DNA of 62,945 nt from Mycobacterium sp. (GTDB taxonomy: Bacteria; Actinomycetota; Actinomycetes; Mycobacteriales; Mycobacteriaceae). Position 1 is the first letter of the stretch. The number at the start of each line of letters is the position of its first letter. The notes beneath the pieces were generated by a model. It made no database searches and had not been told where the DNA came from. It worked only from the letters and a program-made list of their open reading frames with translations. Positions 30,733-46,190 of this stretch are shown here, piece by piece. Both the position numbers and the translations under genes were made by a program. The DNA is taken from NCBI RefSeq assembly GCF_025965855.1, contig NZ_JAOPWB010000274.1:1-62945 (forward strand), in the 5' to 3' direction.

Positions 30733-33413
30733 TGCCGGTTCCCGGTCTGGCCCCGCTCCGCCTGGACTGTGACGTGCTGGTCATCGGCGGTGGGACCGCG
30801 GGCACCATGGCGGCCCTGTCCGCCGCCGAGAGCGGCGCGCAGGTGCTGTTGCTCGAGAAGGCCCACGTCCGGCATTCCGGCGCGCTGGCGATGGGCATGG
30901 ACGGGGTCAACAACGCCGTCATTCCCGGGAAGGCCGAGCCCGAGGACTACGTCGCCGAGATCACCCGCGCCAACGACGGAATCGTCAACCAGCGCACCAT
31001 TTATCAGACCGCCAGCCGTGGTTTCGCGATGGTGCAGCGGCTGGAGCGCTACGGGGTGAAGTTCGAGAAGGACGAGCACGGCGAGTACGCCGTGCGCCGG
31101 GTGCACCGCTCGGGCTCCTACGTACTGCCCATGCCGGAGGGCAAGGACGTCAAGAAGGCGCTGTATCGGGTGCTGCGGCAGCGCTCGATGCGGGAGAGGA
31201 TCCGCATCGAGAACCGCCTGATGCCGGTCCGGGTCCTGGTCGACGGCGGCCGGGCCGTCGGTGCGGCGGCGCTGCACACGCGCACCGGCGAGTTCGTCGC
31301 CGTCGGCGCCAAGGCCGTCATCCTGGCCACCGGGGCGTGCGGGCGGCTGGGTCTGCCGGCGTCGGGCTACCTGTACGGTACCTACGAGAACCCGACCAAC
31401 GCCGGCGACGGGTACGCGATGGCCTACCACGCGGGCGCGGAGCTGTCGGGAATCGAGTGCTTCCAGGTCAATCCGCTGATCAAGGATTACAACGGGCCGG
31501 CCTGCGCCTACGTCGCCAACCCTTTCGGCGGCTACCAGGTCAACGCGCAAGGCGAGCGGTTCGTCGACTCCGACTACTGGTCGGGGCAGATGATGGCCGA
31601 GGTCAAAAGCGAGATCGACTCCGCCCGCGGACCCATCTACCTCAAGGTGTCGCACCTGTCGGACGAGACGCTGAGGTCGCTGGAGAACATTCTGCACACC
31701 ACCGAACGTCCCACCCGGGGCACCTTCCACGCCAACCGCGGCCACGACTACCGCACCCACGACGTGGAGATGCACATCTCCGAGATCGGCTTGTGCGGCG
31801 GCCATTCCGCGTCCGGGGTGTGGGTCGACGAGCACGCCCGCACCACGGTGCCGGGGCTGTACGCCGCGGGGGACCTGGCCTGCGTCCCGCACAACTACAT
31901 GATCGGGGCGTTCGTCTTCGGTGACCTCGCCGGCGCGCATGCCGCATCGACTTTGGGCGAAGTCTCAGCGCCACAAGGGTTCCCGGACGACCAGCTGCAC
32001 GAGGCGCACGAGCTGATCTACCGGCCGCTGCGGCATCCGGACGGGCCGCCGCAATCGCAGGTCGAATACAAGCTGCGGCGCTTCGTGAACGACTATGTGG
32101 CGCCGCCCAAGACGGCGGCCAAGCTGTCCATCGCGGTGCGCACCTTCGACCGGATGCGCGACGAGATCGCCGAGATCGGCGCCCGCAATCCGCACGAGCT
32201 GATGCGGGCGGTGGAGGTGTCGTTCATCCGGGACTGCGCCGAGATGGCCGCCCGGTCCTCGCTCACCCGGACCGAATCGCGGTGGGGCCTCTACCACGAC
32301 CGCGCCGACTTGCCCGGCCGCGACGACAGCCAGTGGGGGTATCACCTGAACCTGGTCAAAAGTCGTCATGGCGACATGGTTTTCCTGAAGCGGCCCGTCG
32401 CACCGTATTTCGTGCCCGTCCCGGAACTCGACGGCCTGCCGCCCGCGGATCAGACCGTGCGGGAGGTGGAGCAGCCGCCGCTGATCGGCGGCCAGGCCCC
32501 CGCCACGGCGGGGTCCCGAATCGCCTCGCCCGCAATCGCGTTCGACCGGCCCTCGCCCCGCATCGCCGAGGTCCTCGCCCTCGAGGAGCCGACTATCGCC
32601 GGCCTGGGGCCGTACCTGGCCGACGCCGATCCCGGGGTGCGCCGAACCGCCGTGGCCACGCTCACCGAGCACATCCCCGACGGGTATGCGCCCGCCCTGT
32701 TCGCGGCGCTGGATGACGCCGACGCCGCGGTGCGCCGCACCGCCGCCGGGGGAATCCGCGAGCTGGTCGAGGTGCTGCCCGACCCGGCCGGCGCCGAGCC
32801 GTATCTGCTGTCCGGGGATACGGTGGTGCGCGCGGCCGCCGTCTACCTGCTGGCCGCGCGCCGGGCCGGCGGCGCCGGGCAATACCGCCGCGCCCTCGAC
32901 GATCTAGACCATCGGGTGCGCATCGAGGCGGTGCGGGCGCTGGTGTCGGTCGACGACGTGGCCGGCGTCGTCGCGGCCACCGGGGACGAGAGCCGGGAGG
33001 TCCGCATCGCGGCGGCCGCCGGTCTCGCGACGCTGGGCGGGGGCGGTGACGCCGTCAGCACGCTCGTCGGCGATCCCGATCCGCTGGTGCGCGCGGCCGC
33101 GCTCGCCGCGCTGGGCGAATTGGGCTGCGGTGAGGCCGATCTGGATGCCGTTGAGCGCGCCCTGAAGGCGCCGGCCTGGCAGGTGCGCGAGGGCGCGGCG
33201 CGCGCGCTGCGGGGCGCGACGGCCGAGGCCGCGGTGCCCCGGCTGTCCGAGGCGCTGTCCGACACGCACCTCGACGTGCGCAAGGCGGCGGTGCTCAGCC
33301 TGACCCGGTGGGCCGGTGAGCCCGCCGCGCATGATGCGCTCGGGGTCGCGCTCAAGGACAGCGACGCCGACGTACGAGCCTACGCGCGCCGGGCCCTGGA
33401 ACAAGACCGCTAG
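30732..33413 (+). CDS. AprA-like FAD-dependent oxidoreductase fused to HEAT repeats
   Basis: 893 aa. The N-terminal region (about 1-590) belongs to the fumarate reductase/succinate dehydrogenase/AprA flavoprotein superfamily. The dinucleotide loop is DVLVIGGGTAGTMAALSAAE. HSGALAMGMDGVNNAV stands where AprA has its SGAVAQGLSAIN stretch, so there is no His for covalent FAD in the usual SDH context. GGHSASGVWVDE plus TVPGLYAAGDLACV closely recall AprA. The C-terminal part (about 620-893) has roughly nine PBS-lyase-type HEAT repeats (DADPGVRRTAVATL, DPDPLVRAAALAALGELG, DTHLDVRKAAVLSL). The AprB-like ferredoxin in the same operon is the likely electron partner. The substrate is unknown; a sulfur oxyanion or organosulfur compound is possible. 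Confidence 0.88.
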   Translation: MPVPGLAPLRLDCDVLVIGGGTAGTMAALSAAESGAQVLLLEKAHVRHSGALAMGMDGVNNAVIPGKAEPEDYVAEITRANDGIVNQRTIYQTASRGFAMVQRLERYGVKFEKDEHGEYAVRRVHRSGSYVLPMPEGKDVKKALYRVLRQRSMRERIRIENRLMPVRVLVDGGRAVGAAALHTRTGEFVAVGAKAVILATGACGRLGLPASGYLYGTYENPTNAGDGYAMAYHAGAELSGIECFQVNPLIKDYNGPACAYVANPFGGYQVNAQGERFVDSDYWSGQMMAEVKSEIDSARGPIYLKVSHLSDETLRSLENILHTTERPTRGTFHANRGHDYRTHDVEMHISEIGLCGGHSASGVWVDEHARTTVPGLYAAGDLACVPHNYMIGAFVFGDLAGAHAASTLGEVSAPQGFPDDQLHEAHELIYRPLRHPDGPPQSQVEYKLRRFVNDYVAPPKTAAKLSIAVRTFDRMRDEIAEIGARNPHELMRAVEVSFIRDCAEMAARSSLTRTESRWGLYHDRADLPGRDDSQWGYHLNLVKSRHGDMVFLKRPVAPYFVPVPELDGLPPADQTVREVEQPPLIGGQAPATAGSRIASPAIAFDRPSPRIAEVLALEEPTIAGLGPYLADADPGVRRTAVATLTEHIPDGYAPALFAALDDADAAVRRTAAGGIRELVEVLPDPAGAEPYLLSGDTVVRAAAVYLLAARRAGGAGQYRRALDDLDHRVRIEAVRALVSVDDVAGVVAATGDESREVRIAAAAGLATLGGGGDAVSTLVGDPDPLVRAAALAALGELGCGEADLDAVERALKAPAWQVREGAARALRGATAEAAVPRLSEALSDTHLDVRKAAVLSLTRWAGEPAAHDALGVALKDSDADVRAYARRALEQDR

Positions 33414-33429
33414 TCGAGTGTGACTGCAC

Positions 33430-33526
33430 GGCTTTGAGTGTGCGCTGACGGCTTCCAAAGTGCACTCAGGGCGCAAATTCTGGCGATTTCCCGCCCGGGA
33501 CACACACTCAAAGCCCTGGGCGCACA
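33430..33526. repeat. Palindromic intergenic repeat at a convergent gene junction, copy 1
   Basis: A perfect 13-nt inverted repeat, GGCTTTGAGTGTG (33430-33442) and CACACTCAAAGCC (33503-33515), frames a GC-rich spacer. The right half (TTTCCCGCCC, CACACAC, AAAGCC, CGCACA) recurs with the same spacing at 46147-46186. It lies between the stops of the flavoprotein (rightward) and the acetyltransferase (leftward), where a bidirectional terminator would be expected. Confidence 0.65.
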
Positions 33527-33539
33527 GCGAAAGCCGGTG

Positions 33540-34079
33540 TCAGCGCAGGATCTTGGCGAACATCAGGGTGTCCTGCGGTTCGGGCCCCATGGTGGGAAAG
33601 ACGGCGTGCCGGGCCAGCCGTCCCTCCAGCGCGAAACCCGCGCTTCCAAGCAGTCGCGCGGAGCGCTCGTTGTCGGGACTGCACGTCGCCCAGACGCGAT
33701 ACACCCCGCGATCGGCCTGCAGCGCGGTCAGCAGCAGGTCGAGCACCTCGGCCATGTAACCCTTGCCCCACCACCGCCGCCCGAGGCAGTAACCGATCTC
33801 GACCGAGTGCGGCACGGGGCGCCGACAGCTGGTCAGGCCGATGGGGTCGCCGCTGTGCTTCAGCTCGATCGCCCAGGTTCGCTCGTCGTCGCTGACGTTG
33901 AGCTTTTCGGTGATGACCCGCCGCGTGGCCGCCACGTCGGGATGCGGTGCCCACAGCAGATACTTGGTGACCTCGGGATCGCGGGCGACCCGCTGGAACA
34001 GCGCACCCGCGTCGTCGAGCACCGGTCGGCGCAGCACCAGCCGTTGCCCGGTGATGCGGACAGGCGGGTAGTCGACCAT
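33540..34079 (-). CDS. GNAT-family N-acetyltransferase, RimJ/RimL type
   Basis: 179 aa. The typical start RLVLRRPVLDDAGALFQRVA, a middle strand WAIELKHSGDPIGLTSC, the acetyl-CoA pyrophosphate loop region IGYCLGRRWWGKGYMAEVLD and the C-terminal pattern TCSPDNERSARLLGSAGFALEG identify a RimJ/RimL-like acetyltransferase. The substrate could be a protein N-terminus, an amino acid or a drug, and cannot be told from sequence. It lies just after the hydrolase gene (4-nt gap), so the two are co-transcribed leftward. Confidence 0.9.
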   Translation of the reverse strand: MVDYPPVRITGQRLVLRRPVLDDAGALFQRVARDPEVTKYLLWAPHPDVAATRRVITEKLNVSDDERTWAIELKHSGDPIGLTSCRRPVPHSVEIGYCLGRRWWGKGYMAEVLDLLLTALQADRGVYRVWATCSPDNERSARLLGSAGFALEGRLARHAVFPTMGPEPQDTLMFAKILR

Positions 34080-34083
34080 CGCG

Positions 34084-35289
34084 TTAGAGCCCGAGCGCCT
34101 GATAGGTGCGGCGGACGAATTTCGGTTGCGCGGTGCGCAGTTTCGCCAGCGACGTGTTGCCGGCGACGGCCGTGGCCGCGTCCACGGTCAGGTCGGGCAG
34201 GTTCTGGATCAGGTACAGCACGATCAGGTCCGCCGACGGGTCGGCCTGCCACCACGTCCCGTAGGCGCCCGGCCAGCTGAACGTCCCCGGCCCGCCGGGC
34301 CCGAACAGCGGGGCGGACTTCGCCGGATCGGTCACCACCGAGAGGTTCAATCCGAACCCGCGGCCCACCCAGTACGGCGCGCCGAGGAAGTTGTGCCGCT
34401 TCTGTTCGTCGGTGAGCCGGTCGGTCCGCATGAGGCGGGTCGACTCCGGCGAGAGCACCCGCACGCCGTCGACCGTCCCGTCGCCCAGCAGCATCCGCAC
34501 GAACCGCAGGTAGTCGTCGGCGGTCGACCACAACCCGCCGCCGGCGTTGCAGAACGAGGGCGGCGTGATGTGCGGCGGCCCCATGACGCCGTGCTGCAGC
34601 TGGTGTTCGTCGGTGAGCCGGTACATGGTGGCGGCGCGCCGGCGCGCCTCGGGGGACACGAAGAACCCGGTGTCGGGCATGCCCGCCGGGCCCAGGACCC
34701 GTTCGTCGAGAACCTGGTGGAACGGCTTGCCGTCGACGCGGGAAGCGATGACGCCCAAGAGGTCGATGGCGTGGCTGTAGGTGACCCGGTCGCCGGGCTG
34801 ATGCACCAGCGGCAGCTCGGCCAGCTCGCTCAGCCAGGCGTCGGGGCCCTGGTTGAACGGCAGCCGCATGTAGGCCTTCGAGATCGGCCCGGACACCGAG
34901 AACGCGTAGGCCAGGCCGCTGGTGTGGGTGAGCAGGTCCTCGATCAGGATGGCGCGCTGGACCGGGTGCGTCCGGTCCAGCGGACCGTGCGGGTCGTCGA
35001 GCACCCGCACGTCGGCCAGCTCCGGCGCCCAGCGCACGATCGGGTCTGTCAGCGCCAGCTTGCCCTCGTCGACCAGGCTCATCACCGCCGCGACCGTGAC
35101 CGGCTTGGTCATCGACGCGATGCGAAACAGCGTGTCCCGTTGCATCGGCAGGCGCGCGTCGATGTCGCGGTAGCCGATCTCGTTGACCTGCAGCAGTTCT
35201 CCGCGCTGCCACACCATCGTCACCGCTCCGGCCAGCACGCCGGCGTCGCACACCTCGCGGATGGAGGCCTGATTGAGGTGGAGATTCAC
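34084..35289 (-). CDS. Class C beta-lactamase-fold serine hydrolase (class VIII esterase-like), 401 aa
   Basis: Penicillin-binding-protein/beta-lactamase fold. The catalytic SxxK is SMTK (in RIASMTKPVTVAAVMSLVDE), and the YxN-like tyrosine is in DRVTYSHAIDLLG, with YSH in place of YAN/YSN. The C-terminal GTFSWPGAYGTWWQADP replaces a KTG box, as in EstB-type esterases. There is no signal peptide, so a cytosolic esterase or peptidase is more likely than an antibiotic-hydrolysing lactamase. The GTG at 35289 is chosen because upstream in-frame sequence overlaps the methyltransferase. It follows the methyltransferase by 13 nt. Confidence 0.85.
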   Translation of the reverse strand: MNLHLNQASIREVCDAGVLAGAVTMVWQRGELLQVNEIGYRDIDARLPMQRDTLFRIASMTKPVTVAAVMSLVDEGKLALTDPIVRWAPELADVRVLDDPHGPLDRTHPVQRAILIEDLLTHTSGLAYAFSVSGPISKAYMRLPFNQGPDAWLSELAELPLVHQPGDRVTYSHAIDLLGVIASRVDGKPFHQVLDERVLGPAGMPDTGFFVSPEARRRAATMYRLTDEHQLQHGVMGPPHITPPSFCNAGGGLWSTADDYLRFVRMLLGDGTVDGVRVLSPESTRLMRTDRLTDEQKRHNFLGAPYWVGRGFGLNLSVVTDPAKSAPLFGPGGPGTFSWPGAYGTWWQADPSADLIVLYLIQNLPDLTVDAATAVAGNTSLAKLRTAQPKFVRRTYQALGL

Positions 35290-35302
35290 CGGATCAGGGT
35301 AG

Positions 35303-35935
35303 CTAGCGCCGCCGGGCGCGGACGTACCAGAACGCCATTTCGATCTCATTCCCGTCCATTTCCCGGCGTATGGTGGCGGGCTCCAGCGCTTCGATGTCCC
35401 AGCCCGCGGCGCCGAGGACGTCGCGCAGCGTCTGCTCGGAGACCGCCGGCCGCGGCCATTCGGCATCGGCCGGGTTGGCGTCCGAGAAGCAACTGATGAG
35501 CAACGTGGCGCCCGGCCTGGTCGCCCGGTGTGCCGCGGCGGCGTAGCTGCGCTTGCCGTCGTCGTCGAGGCAGTGGAACATGCCGCTGTCGACGATGGTG
35601 TCGAACGCGTCGGTGTAGCCCTCGAGCTTGGTGGAGTCGCTCACCGCGAACCTCACGTCGACCCCTGCGTCGCTGGCGCGCCGCTCGGCGGTGATCAACG
35701 CGGTCGGGGAGATGTCCAGCCCCGTCACCTGGTAGCCATTCCTGGCCAAATAGATCGCGTTGTCACCCAGCCCGCAGCCGATGTCGAGGACGTCACCGTG
35801 TACCCAGCCGCCGGTGTGCCACGCGATGACATTCTCCTTGGGCGCCTTCGTATCCCATGGTGGCGTTGCCATCGGGGGCATGCCTTCGCCGGGGCTCTCA
35901 CCGCGGTAAAGCGCATCGAAATCTAGACCTGTCAT
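35303..35935 (-). CDS. Class I SAM-dependent methyltransferase (Rv1377c-like), 210 aa
   Basis: Rossmann-fold methyltransferase. SAM-binding motif I is VLDIGCGLGDNAIYLARNG, followed by VTGLDISPTALITAE (acidic ribose-binding residue), VRFAVSDSTKLEGY and DTIVDSGMFHCLDDD. The N-terminus FDALYRGESPGEGMPPMATP is typical of a small mycobacterial methyltransferase family. The substrate is unknown. The ATG at 35935 is taken because upstream sequence overlaps the 13E12-type gene. Its position before the DUF222 gene and pyrR matches the remembered Rv1377c-Rv1378c-pyrR order. Confidence 0.88.
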   Translation of the reverse strand: MTGLDFDALYRGESPGEGMPPMATPPWDTKAPKENVIAWHTGGWVHGDVLDIGCGLGDNAIYLARNGYQVTGLDISPTALITAERRASDAGVDVRFAVSDSTKLEGYTDAFDTIVDSGMFHCLDDDGKRSYAAAAHRATRPGATLLISCFSDANPADAEWPRPAVSEQTLRDVLGAAGWDIEALEPATIRREMDGNEIEMAFWYVRARRR

Positions 35936-35945
35936 ACTCGCCAGC

Positions 35946-38845
<2,900 letters not shown>

Positions 38846-38849
<4 letters not shown>

Positions 38850-40150
38850 GCGTGTTGATCCGCGGCGTGCGTCTCTACGGTGAAGGTGACCGGGTCGACG
38901 TGCTGGTCGATGACGGCCAGATCGCCGAAATCGGCCCGGACCTTGAGCAGCCCGGAGCGCTCCAAAAGGATCTAGACGTGATTGATGCGACGGGTCAGGT
39001 GCTGCTCCCGGGGTTCGTCGACCTGCACACCCACCTGCGCGAGCCGGGCCGCGAATACGCCGAGGACATCGAAACCGGTTCGGCGGCCGCGGCTTTGGGC
39101 GGCTACACGGCGGTGTTCGCGATGGCCAACACCCATCCTGTCGCCGACAGCCCGGTGGTTACCGACCACGTCTGGCATCGCGGCCAGCAGGTCGGCCTGG
39201 TCGACGTGCATCCCGTCGGCGCCGTCACCGTCGGGCTGGCCGGCGCCGAGCTCACCGAGATGGGCATGATGACCGCCGGCGCCGCGCAGGTCCGGATGTT
39301 CTCCGACGACGGCATCTGCGTGCACGACCCGCTGATCATGCGCCGCGCCCTGGAGTACGCCACCGGCCTGGGAGTGCTGATCGCCCAGCACGCCGAGGAG
39401 CCGAGGCTGACCGTCGGCGCCGTCGCCCACGAGGGGCCCACGGCCGCGCGGCTCGGACTCGCGGGATGGCCTCGGGCCGCGGAGGAATCGATCGTGGCCC
39501 GCGACGCGCTGCTGGCCCGCGACGCCGGTGCCCGGGTGCACATCTGCCATGCCTCCACGGCGGGCACCGTCGAGATCGTGAAATGGGCCAAGGAACAAGG
39601 AATTTCGATTACCGCCGAGGTCACCCCGCACCACCTGCTGCTCGACGACGGCCGGCTGGCCGGCTACGAGGGGGTGAACCGGGTCAACCCGCCGCTGCGC
39701 GAGGCCGCCGACGCGGTCGCGCTGCGTCAAGCGCTGGCCGACGGGGTAATCGACTGCGTGGCCACCGACCATGCCCCGCACGCCGAGCACGAGAAGTGCG
39801 TCGAGTTCGCGGCGGCGCGCCCCGGCATGCTGGGGCTGCAAACCGCGCTGTCGGTGGTGGTGCAGACGATGGTGGCGCCCGGACTGTTGTCGTGGCGCGA
39901 TGTCGCGCGGGTGATGAGCGAAAACCCGGCGCGCATCGTCGGGTTGCCCGACCACGGCCGCCCGCTGGAGGTGGGGGAGCCGGCCAACCTCACCGTCGTG
40001 GACCCGGACGCCGCGTGGACGGTCGCCGGGTCGGACCTGGCCAGCCGGTCGGCCAACACGCCGTACGAGTCGATGACGTTGCCCGCCACCGTGACCGCGA
40101 CCCTGCTGCGCGGAAAGGTCACCGCCCGGGACGGGAAGAGCCCGGCATGA
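38846..40150 (+). CDS. pyrC: Dihydroorotase
   Basis: 434-aa amidohydrolase of the class I type. The metal-site motif is [20 protein letters not shown] (HxH plus Arg). Further ligands are [24 protein letters not shown] and [15 protein letters not shown] (catalytic Asp). The loop [10 protein letters not shown] is typical. The ATGA overlaps on both sides give strict translational coupling with pyrB and the following membrane-protein gene. Confidence 0.97.
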
Positions 40151-40656
40151 ACTCGGGCACGTTGGTGGGTTCGCTGATCTTCGCGGCCGTGCTGGTGGTG
40201 GTGATCGCGGTGGTGATCCAGTTGATGATGCGCGGCTGGCAGCGCCGCTCCCAGCGGCAAACGGAGCTGATCGGCGACCTGCCCGACGTGCCCGACCAGG
40301 TGGGCGGGGCCATGCTGACCACCCGCGGCCTCTATTGCGGCTGCACGACGGCTCCGGCCTGGAACGAGCGGATCACGGCCGGCGATCTGGGGTACCGCAG
40401 CAAAGCGGTGCTGACGCGCTATCCCGAGGGGATTCTGCTGGAACGCATTCGCGCCCTTCCTATTTGGATTCCGCAGGAGTCGATCGCGGCCGTCCGCTTG
40501 GAACGCGGGATGGCGGGCAAGGTGGTGGCCCGCATCGGGATTCTGGCGATTCGGTGGCGGCTGCCGTCCGGCGTCGAGATCGACACCGGGTTTCGCGCGA
40601 ACCATCGCGGCGAATACGACGCCTGGCTGGAAGGCCGGCAGGAGGATGTGGCGTGA
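40147..40656 (+). CDS. Single-span membrane protein in the pyr operon (Rv1382-like), 169 aa
   Basis: An N-terminal membrane helix ([20 protein letters not shown], about residues 6-25) is followed by a cytosolic domain of about 140 residues with [20 protein letters not shown] and [20 protein letters not shown]. This pattern is reminiscent of the PH-like YdbS/bPH fold, a loose similarity. It is conserved between pyrC and carA in mycobacteria and overlaps both by 4 nt, which suggests a role tied to the pathway. No function can be assigned. Confidence 0.82.
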   Translation: MNSGTLVGSLIFAAVLVVVIAVVIQLMMRGWQRRSQRQTELIGDLPDVPDQVGGAMLTTRGLYCGCTTAPAWNERITAGDLGYRSKAVLTRYPEGILLERIRALPIWIPQESIAAVRLERGMAGKVVARIGILAIRWRLPSGVEIDTGFRANHRGEYDAWLEGRQEDVA

Positions 40657-41771
40657 GTAAAGCCCTGCTGGTTCTCGAGGACGGCCGCGTCTTCACCGGA
40701 ACGCCGTTCGGCAAGGTCGGTCAGACGCTCGGGGAGGCCGTTTTCTCCACCGGCATGTCCGGCTATCAGGAGACGCTGACCGATCCCAGTTACCACCGCC
40801 AGATCGTCGTCGCCACCGCGCCGCAGATCGGCAACACCGGCTGGAACGATGAGGACGCCGAAAGCCGCGGCGACAGGATCTGGGTCGCCGGTTACGCGGT
40901 GCGCGACCCGTCGCCGCGCGCCTCCAACTGGCGCGCCACCGGCACGCTGGAGGACGAGCTGGCCCGCCAGGGCATCGTCGGCATCGCCGGGATCGACACC
41001 CGTGCGGTGGTGCGGCACCTGCGCAGCCGCGGCTCGATGAAGGCGGGGGTCTTCTCCGGTGACGCGCTGGCCGAGCCGGCCGAGTTGGTGGATCGGGTGC
41101 GCGGCCAGCAGTCGATGCTGGGCGCCGATCTGGCCGGCGAGGTCAGCACCGAAGGCGCCTACGTCGTGGAACCCGAAGGACCGCACCGGTTCACGGTGGC
41201 CGCCCTGGACCTGGGGATCAAGACCAACACGCCCCGCAACTTCTCCCGGCGCGGCATCCGCAGCCACGTGCTACCGGCGTCGGCGACCTTCGAGCAGATC
41301 GCCGACATCAAGGCCAACGGCGTATTCCTGTCCAACGGCCCGGGTGACCCCGCCACCGCCGACCACGTCGTCGCGCTCACCCGCGAGGTGCTGGACGCCG
41401 GAATCCCGTTGTTCGGCATCTGTTTCGGCAATCAGATCCTCGGCCGGGCGCTGGGCCTGTCCACGTACAAGATGGTGTTCGGCCACCGCGGCATCAACGT
41501 CCCGGTCATCGACCACGCCACCCGGCGGGTCGCGGTGACCGCACAGAATCACGGCTTTGCGCTGGAAGGCGAGGCGGGCCAGTCCTTCGACACCCCGTTC
41601 GGCCCGGCGGTCGTCAGCCACACCTGCGCCAACGATGGGGTGGTGGAAGGCGTCAAACTCGCCGATGGCAAGGCGTTTTCGGTGCAGTACCACCCCGAGG
41701 CCGCCGCCGGTCCGCACGACGCCGAGTACCTGTTCGACCAATTCATCGACCTGATGGCAGGGGGACGCTGA
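40653..41771 (+). CDS. carA: Carbamoyl-phosphate synthase small (glutaminase) subunit
   Basis: 372 aa. The N-terminal CPSase-small domain (residues 1-140) contains [20 protein letters not shown] and [20 protein letters not shown]. The class I glutamine amidotransferase domain has the catalytic Cys in [20 protein letters not shown] and His/Glu in [20 protein letters not shown]. It supplies ammonia through a tunnel to CarB. It starts GTG, overlapping the preceding gene by 4 nt. About 118 nt with a small repeat separate it from carB, the only sizeable gap in the operon. Confidence 0.97.
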   Translation: MSKALLVLEDGRVFTGTPFGKVGQTLGEAVFSTGMSGYQETLTDPSYHRQIVVATAPQIGNTGWNDEDAESRGDRIWVAGYAVRDPSPRASNWRATGTLEDELARQGIVGIAGIDTRAVVRHLRSRGSMKAGVFSGDALAEPAELVDRVRGQQSMLGADLAGEVSTEGAYVVEPEGPHRFTVAALDLGIKTNTPRNFSRRGIRSHVLPASATFEQIADIKANGVFLSNGPGDPATADHVVALTREVLDAGIPLFGICFGNQILGRALGLSTYKMVFGHRGINVPVIDHATRRVAVTAQNHGFALEGEAGQSFDTPFGPAVVSHTCANDGVVEGVKLADGKAFSVQYHPEAAAGPHDAEYLFDQFIDLMAGGR

Positions 41772-41784
41772 TGTCCTACCCCGC

Positions 41785-41815
41785 GAGCTGGGGGCACCTC
41801 CCGCGTGCGGGGGAG
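41785..41815 (+). repeat. Small G-rich palindromic repeat between carA and carB
   Basis: Contains GGGGGCACCTCCCGCGTGCG followed by GGGGAG, in which CTCCCGC and GCGGGGG pair. Apart from one internal base change it is the same element as the one at 55863-55890 inside the monooxygenase gene. Similar short repeats are common in slow-growing mycobacteria. The rest of the gap (41816-41880) has a direct repeat of TGTACAAC. Confidence 0.65.
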
Positions 41816-41889
41816 CGTGTCTGTACAACGACACGCCCTCAACGGTGTACAACTGCGCACGCTCGCGCCAAGACCGCGGGGGGATGCTA

Positions 41890-45257
<3,368 letters not shown>

Positions 45258-45261
<4 letters not shown>

Positions 45262-46085
45262 CCGGGTTCGGCGCCCGGCTGGCCGAGGCGAAGCTGAGCC
45301 GCGGGCCGCTGTGCCTGGGCATCGACCCGCACCCGGAGCTACTGCGGGCCTGGGACCTGCCCACCACGGCCGACGGGCTGGCGGCGTTCTGCGACGTCTG
45401 CATCGAGGCCTTCTCCGGATTCGCCGTCGTCAAACCGCAGGTGGCGTTCTTCGAGGCCTACGGCGCCGCCGGATACGCGGTCCTGGAACGCACCATCGCC
45501 GCGCTGAGTACGGCCGGGGTGCTGGTGCTGGCCGACGCCAAGCGGGGCGACATCGGGTCGACGATGGCGGCCTACGCCGCGGCCTGGGCGGGCGATTCGC
45601 CGCTGGCGGCCGACGCGGTCACCGCCTCGCCCTATCTGGGATTCGGTTCGTTGCGGCCGCTGCTGGAGGCCGCGGCGGCCAACGACCGGGGGGTGTTCGT
45701 GCTGGCAGCGACCTCCAACCCGGAGGGCGCCACCGTGCAGCGTGCCGAGTTCGACGGCCGGACGGTGTCACAGCTGATCGTCGACCAGGCGGCGGTCGTC
45801 AACCGGTCCGCCACCGGATCCGAGCCCGGATACGTCGGTGTGGTCCTCGGGGCGACGGTGTTCGAGGCGCCCGACGTCAGCGAGCTGGGCGGACCGGTGC
45901 TGGTGCCCGGCGTCGGGGTGCAGGGCGGACGGCCCGAGGCGCTCGGCGGCCTGGGCGGGGCCGCGCCGGGCCAGCTGCTGCCCGCGGTGGCGCGTGAGGT
46001 GCTCCGGGCCGGACCGAGCGTGTCGGACCTGCGCGCGGCCGGCGAACGGATGCTGGACGCGGTCGCGTACCTCGCTGCCCTGTAG
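45258..46085 (+). CDS. pyrF: Orotidine-5'-phosphate decarboxylase
   Basis: 275-aa type 2 OMP decarboxylase, the last enzyme to UMP. The active-site Lys motif is [20 protein letters not shown] (about residues 93-112). The N-terminal [20 protein letters not shown] and the phosphate site [20 protein letters not shown] are intact. It overlaps carB by 4 nt and ends the pyr operon just before a palindromic repeat. Confidence 0.96.
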
Positions 46086-46102
46086 ATCGCGTTTCGGTGT
46101 GA

Positions 46103-46190
46103 AACCTGGGCTTTCACTGTGCGTCCACCGCGCGGCTAAGGCCGTTTTTCCCGCCCCCAGCACACACGTAAAGCCGTCGGCGCACACTCA
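46103..46190. repeat. Palindromic intergenic repeat at a convergent gene junction, copy 2
   Basis: The right part reproduces copy 1 (33487-33526) with unchanged spacing: TTTCCCGCCC at 46147, CACACAC at 46161, AAAGCC at 46170 and CGCACA at 46181. The left part has GGGCTTTCACTGTGCG (about 46108-46123), which pairs imperfectly with it. It separates pyrF from a convergent regulator gene, again a bidirectional-terminator position. Confidence 0.6.

Noticed and set aside
33414..33539. Possible tRNA or CRISPR-like repeat in the flavoprotein-acetyltransferase gap
   Set aside because: No cloverleaf or TPsiC box can be folded, and there is only one palindromic unit rather than an array of repeats and spacers.
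34084..35289. Antibiotic-resistance beta-lactamase
   Set aside because: SxxK is present, but the KTG box is replaced by a WxG-type stretch and there is no signal peptide, so it fits the esterase-like class C fold family better.
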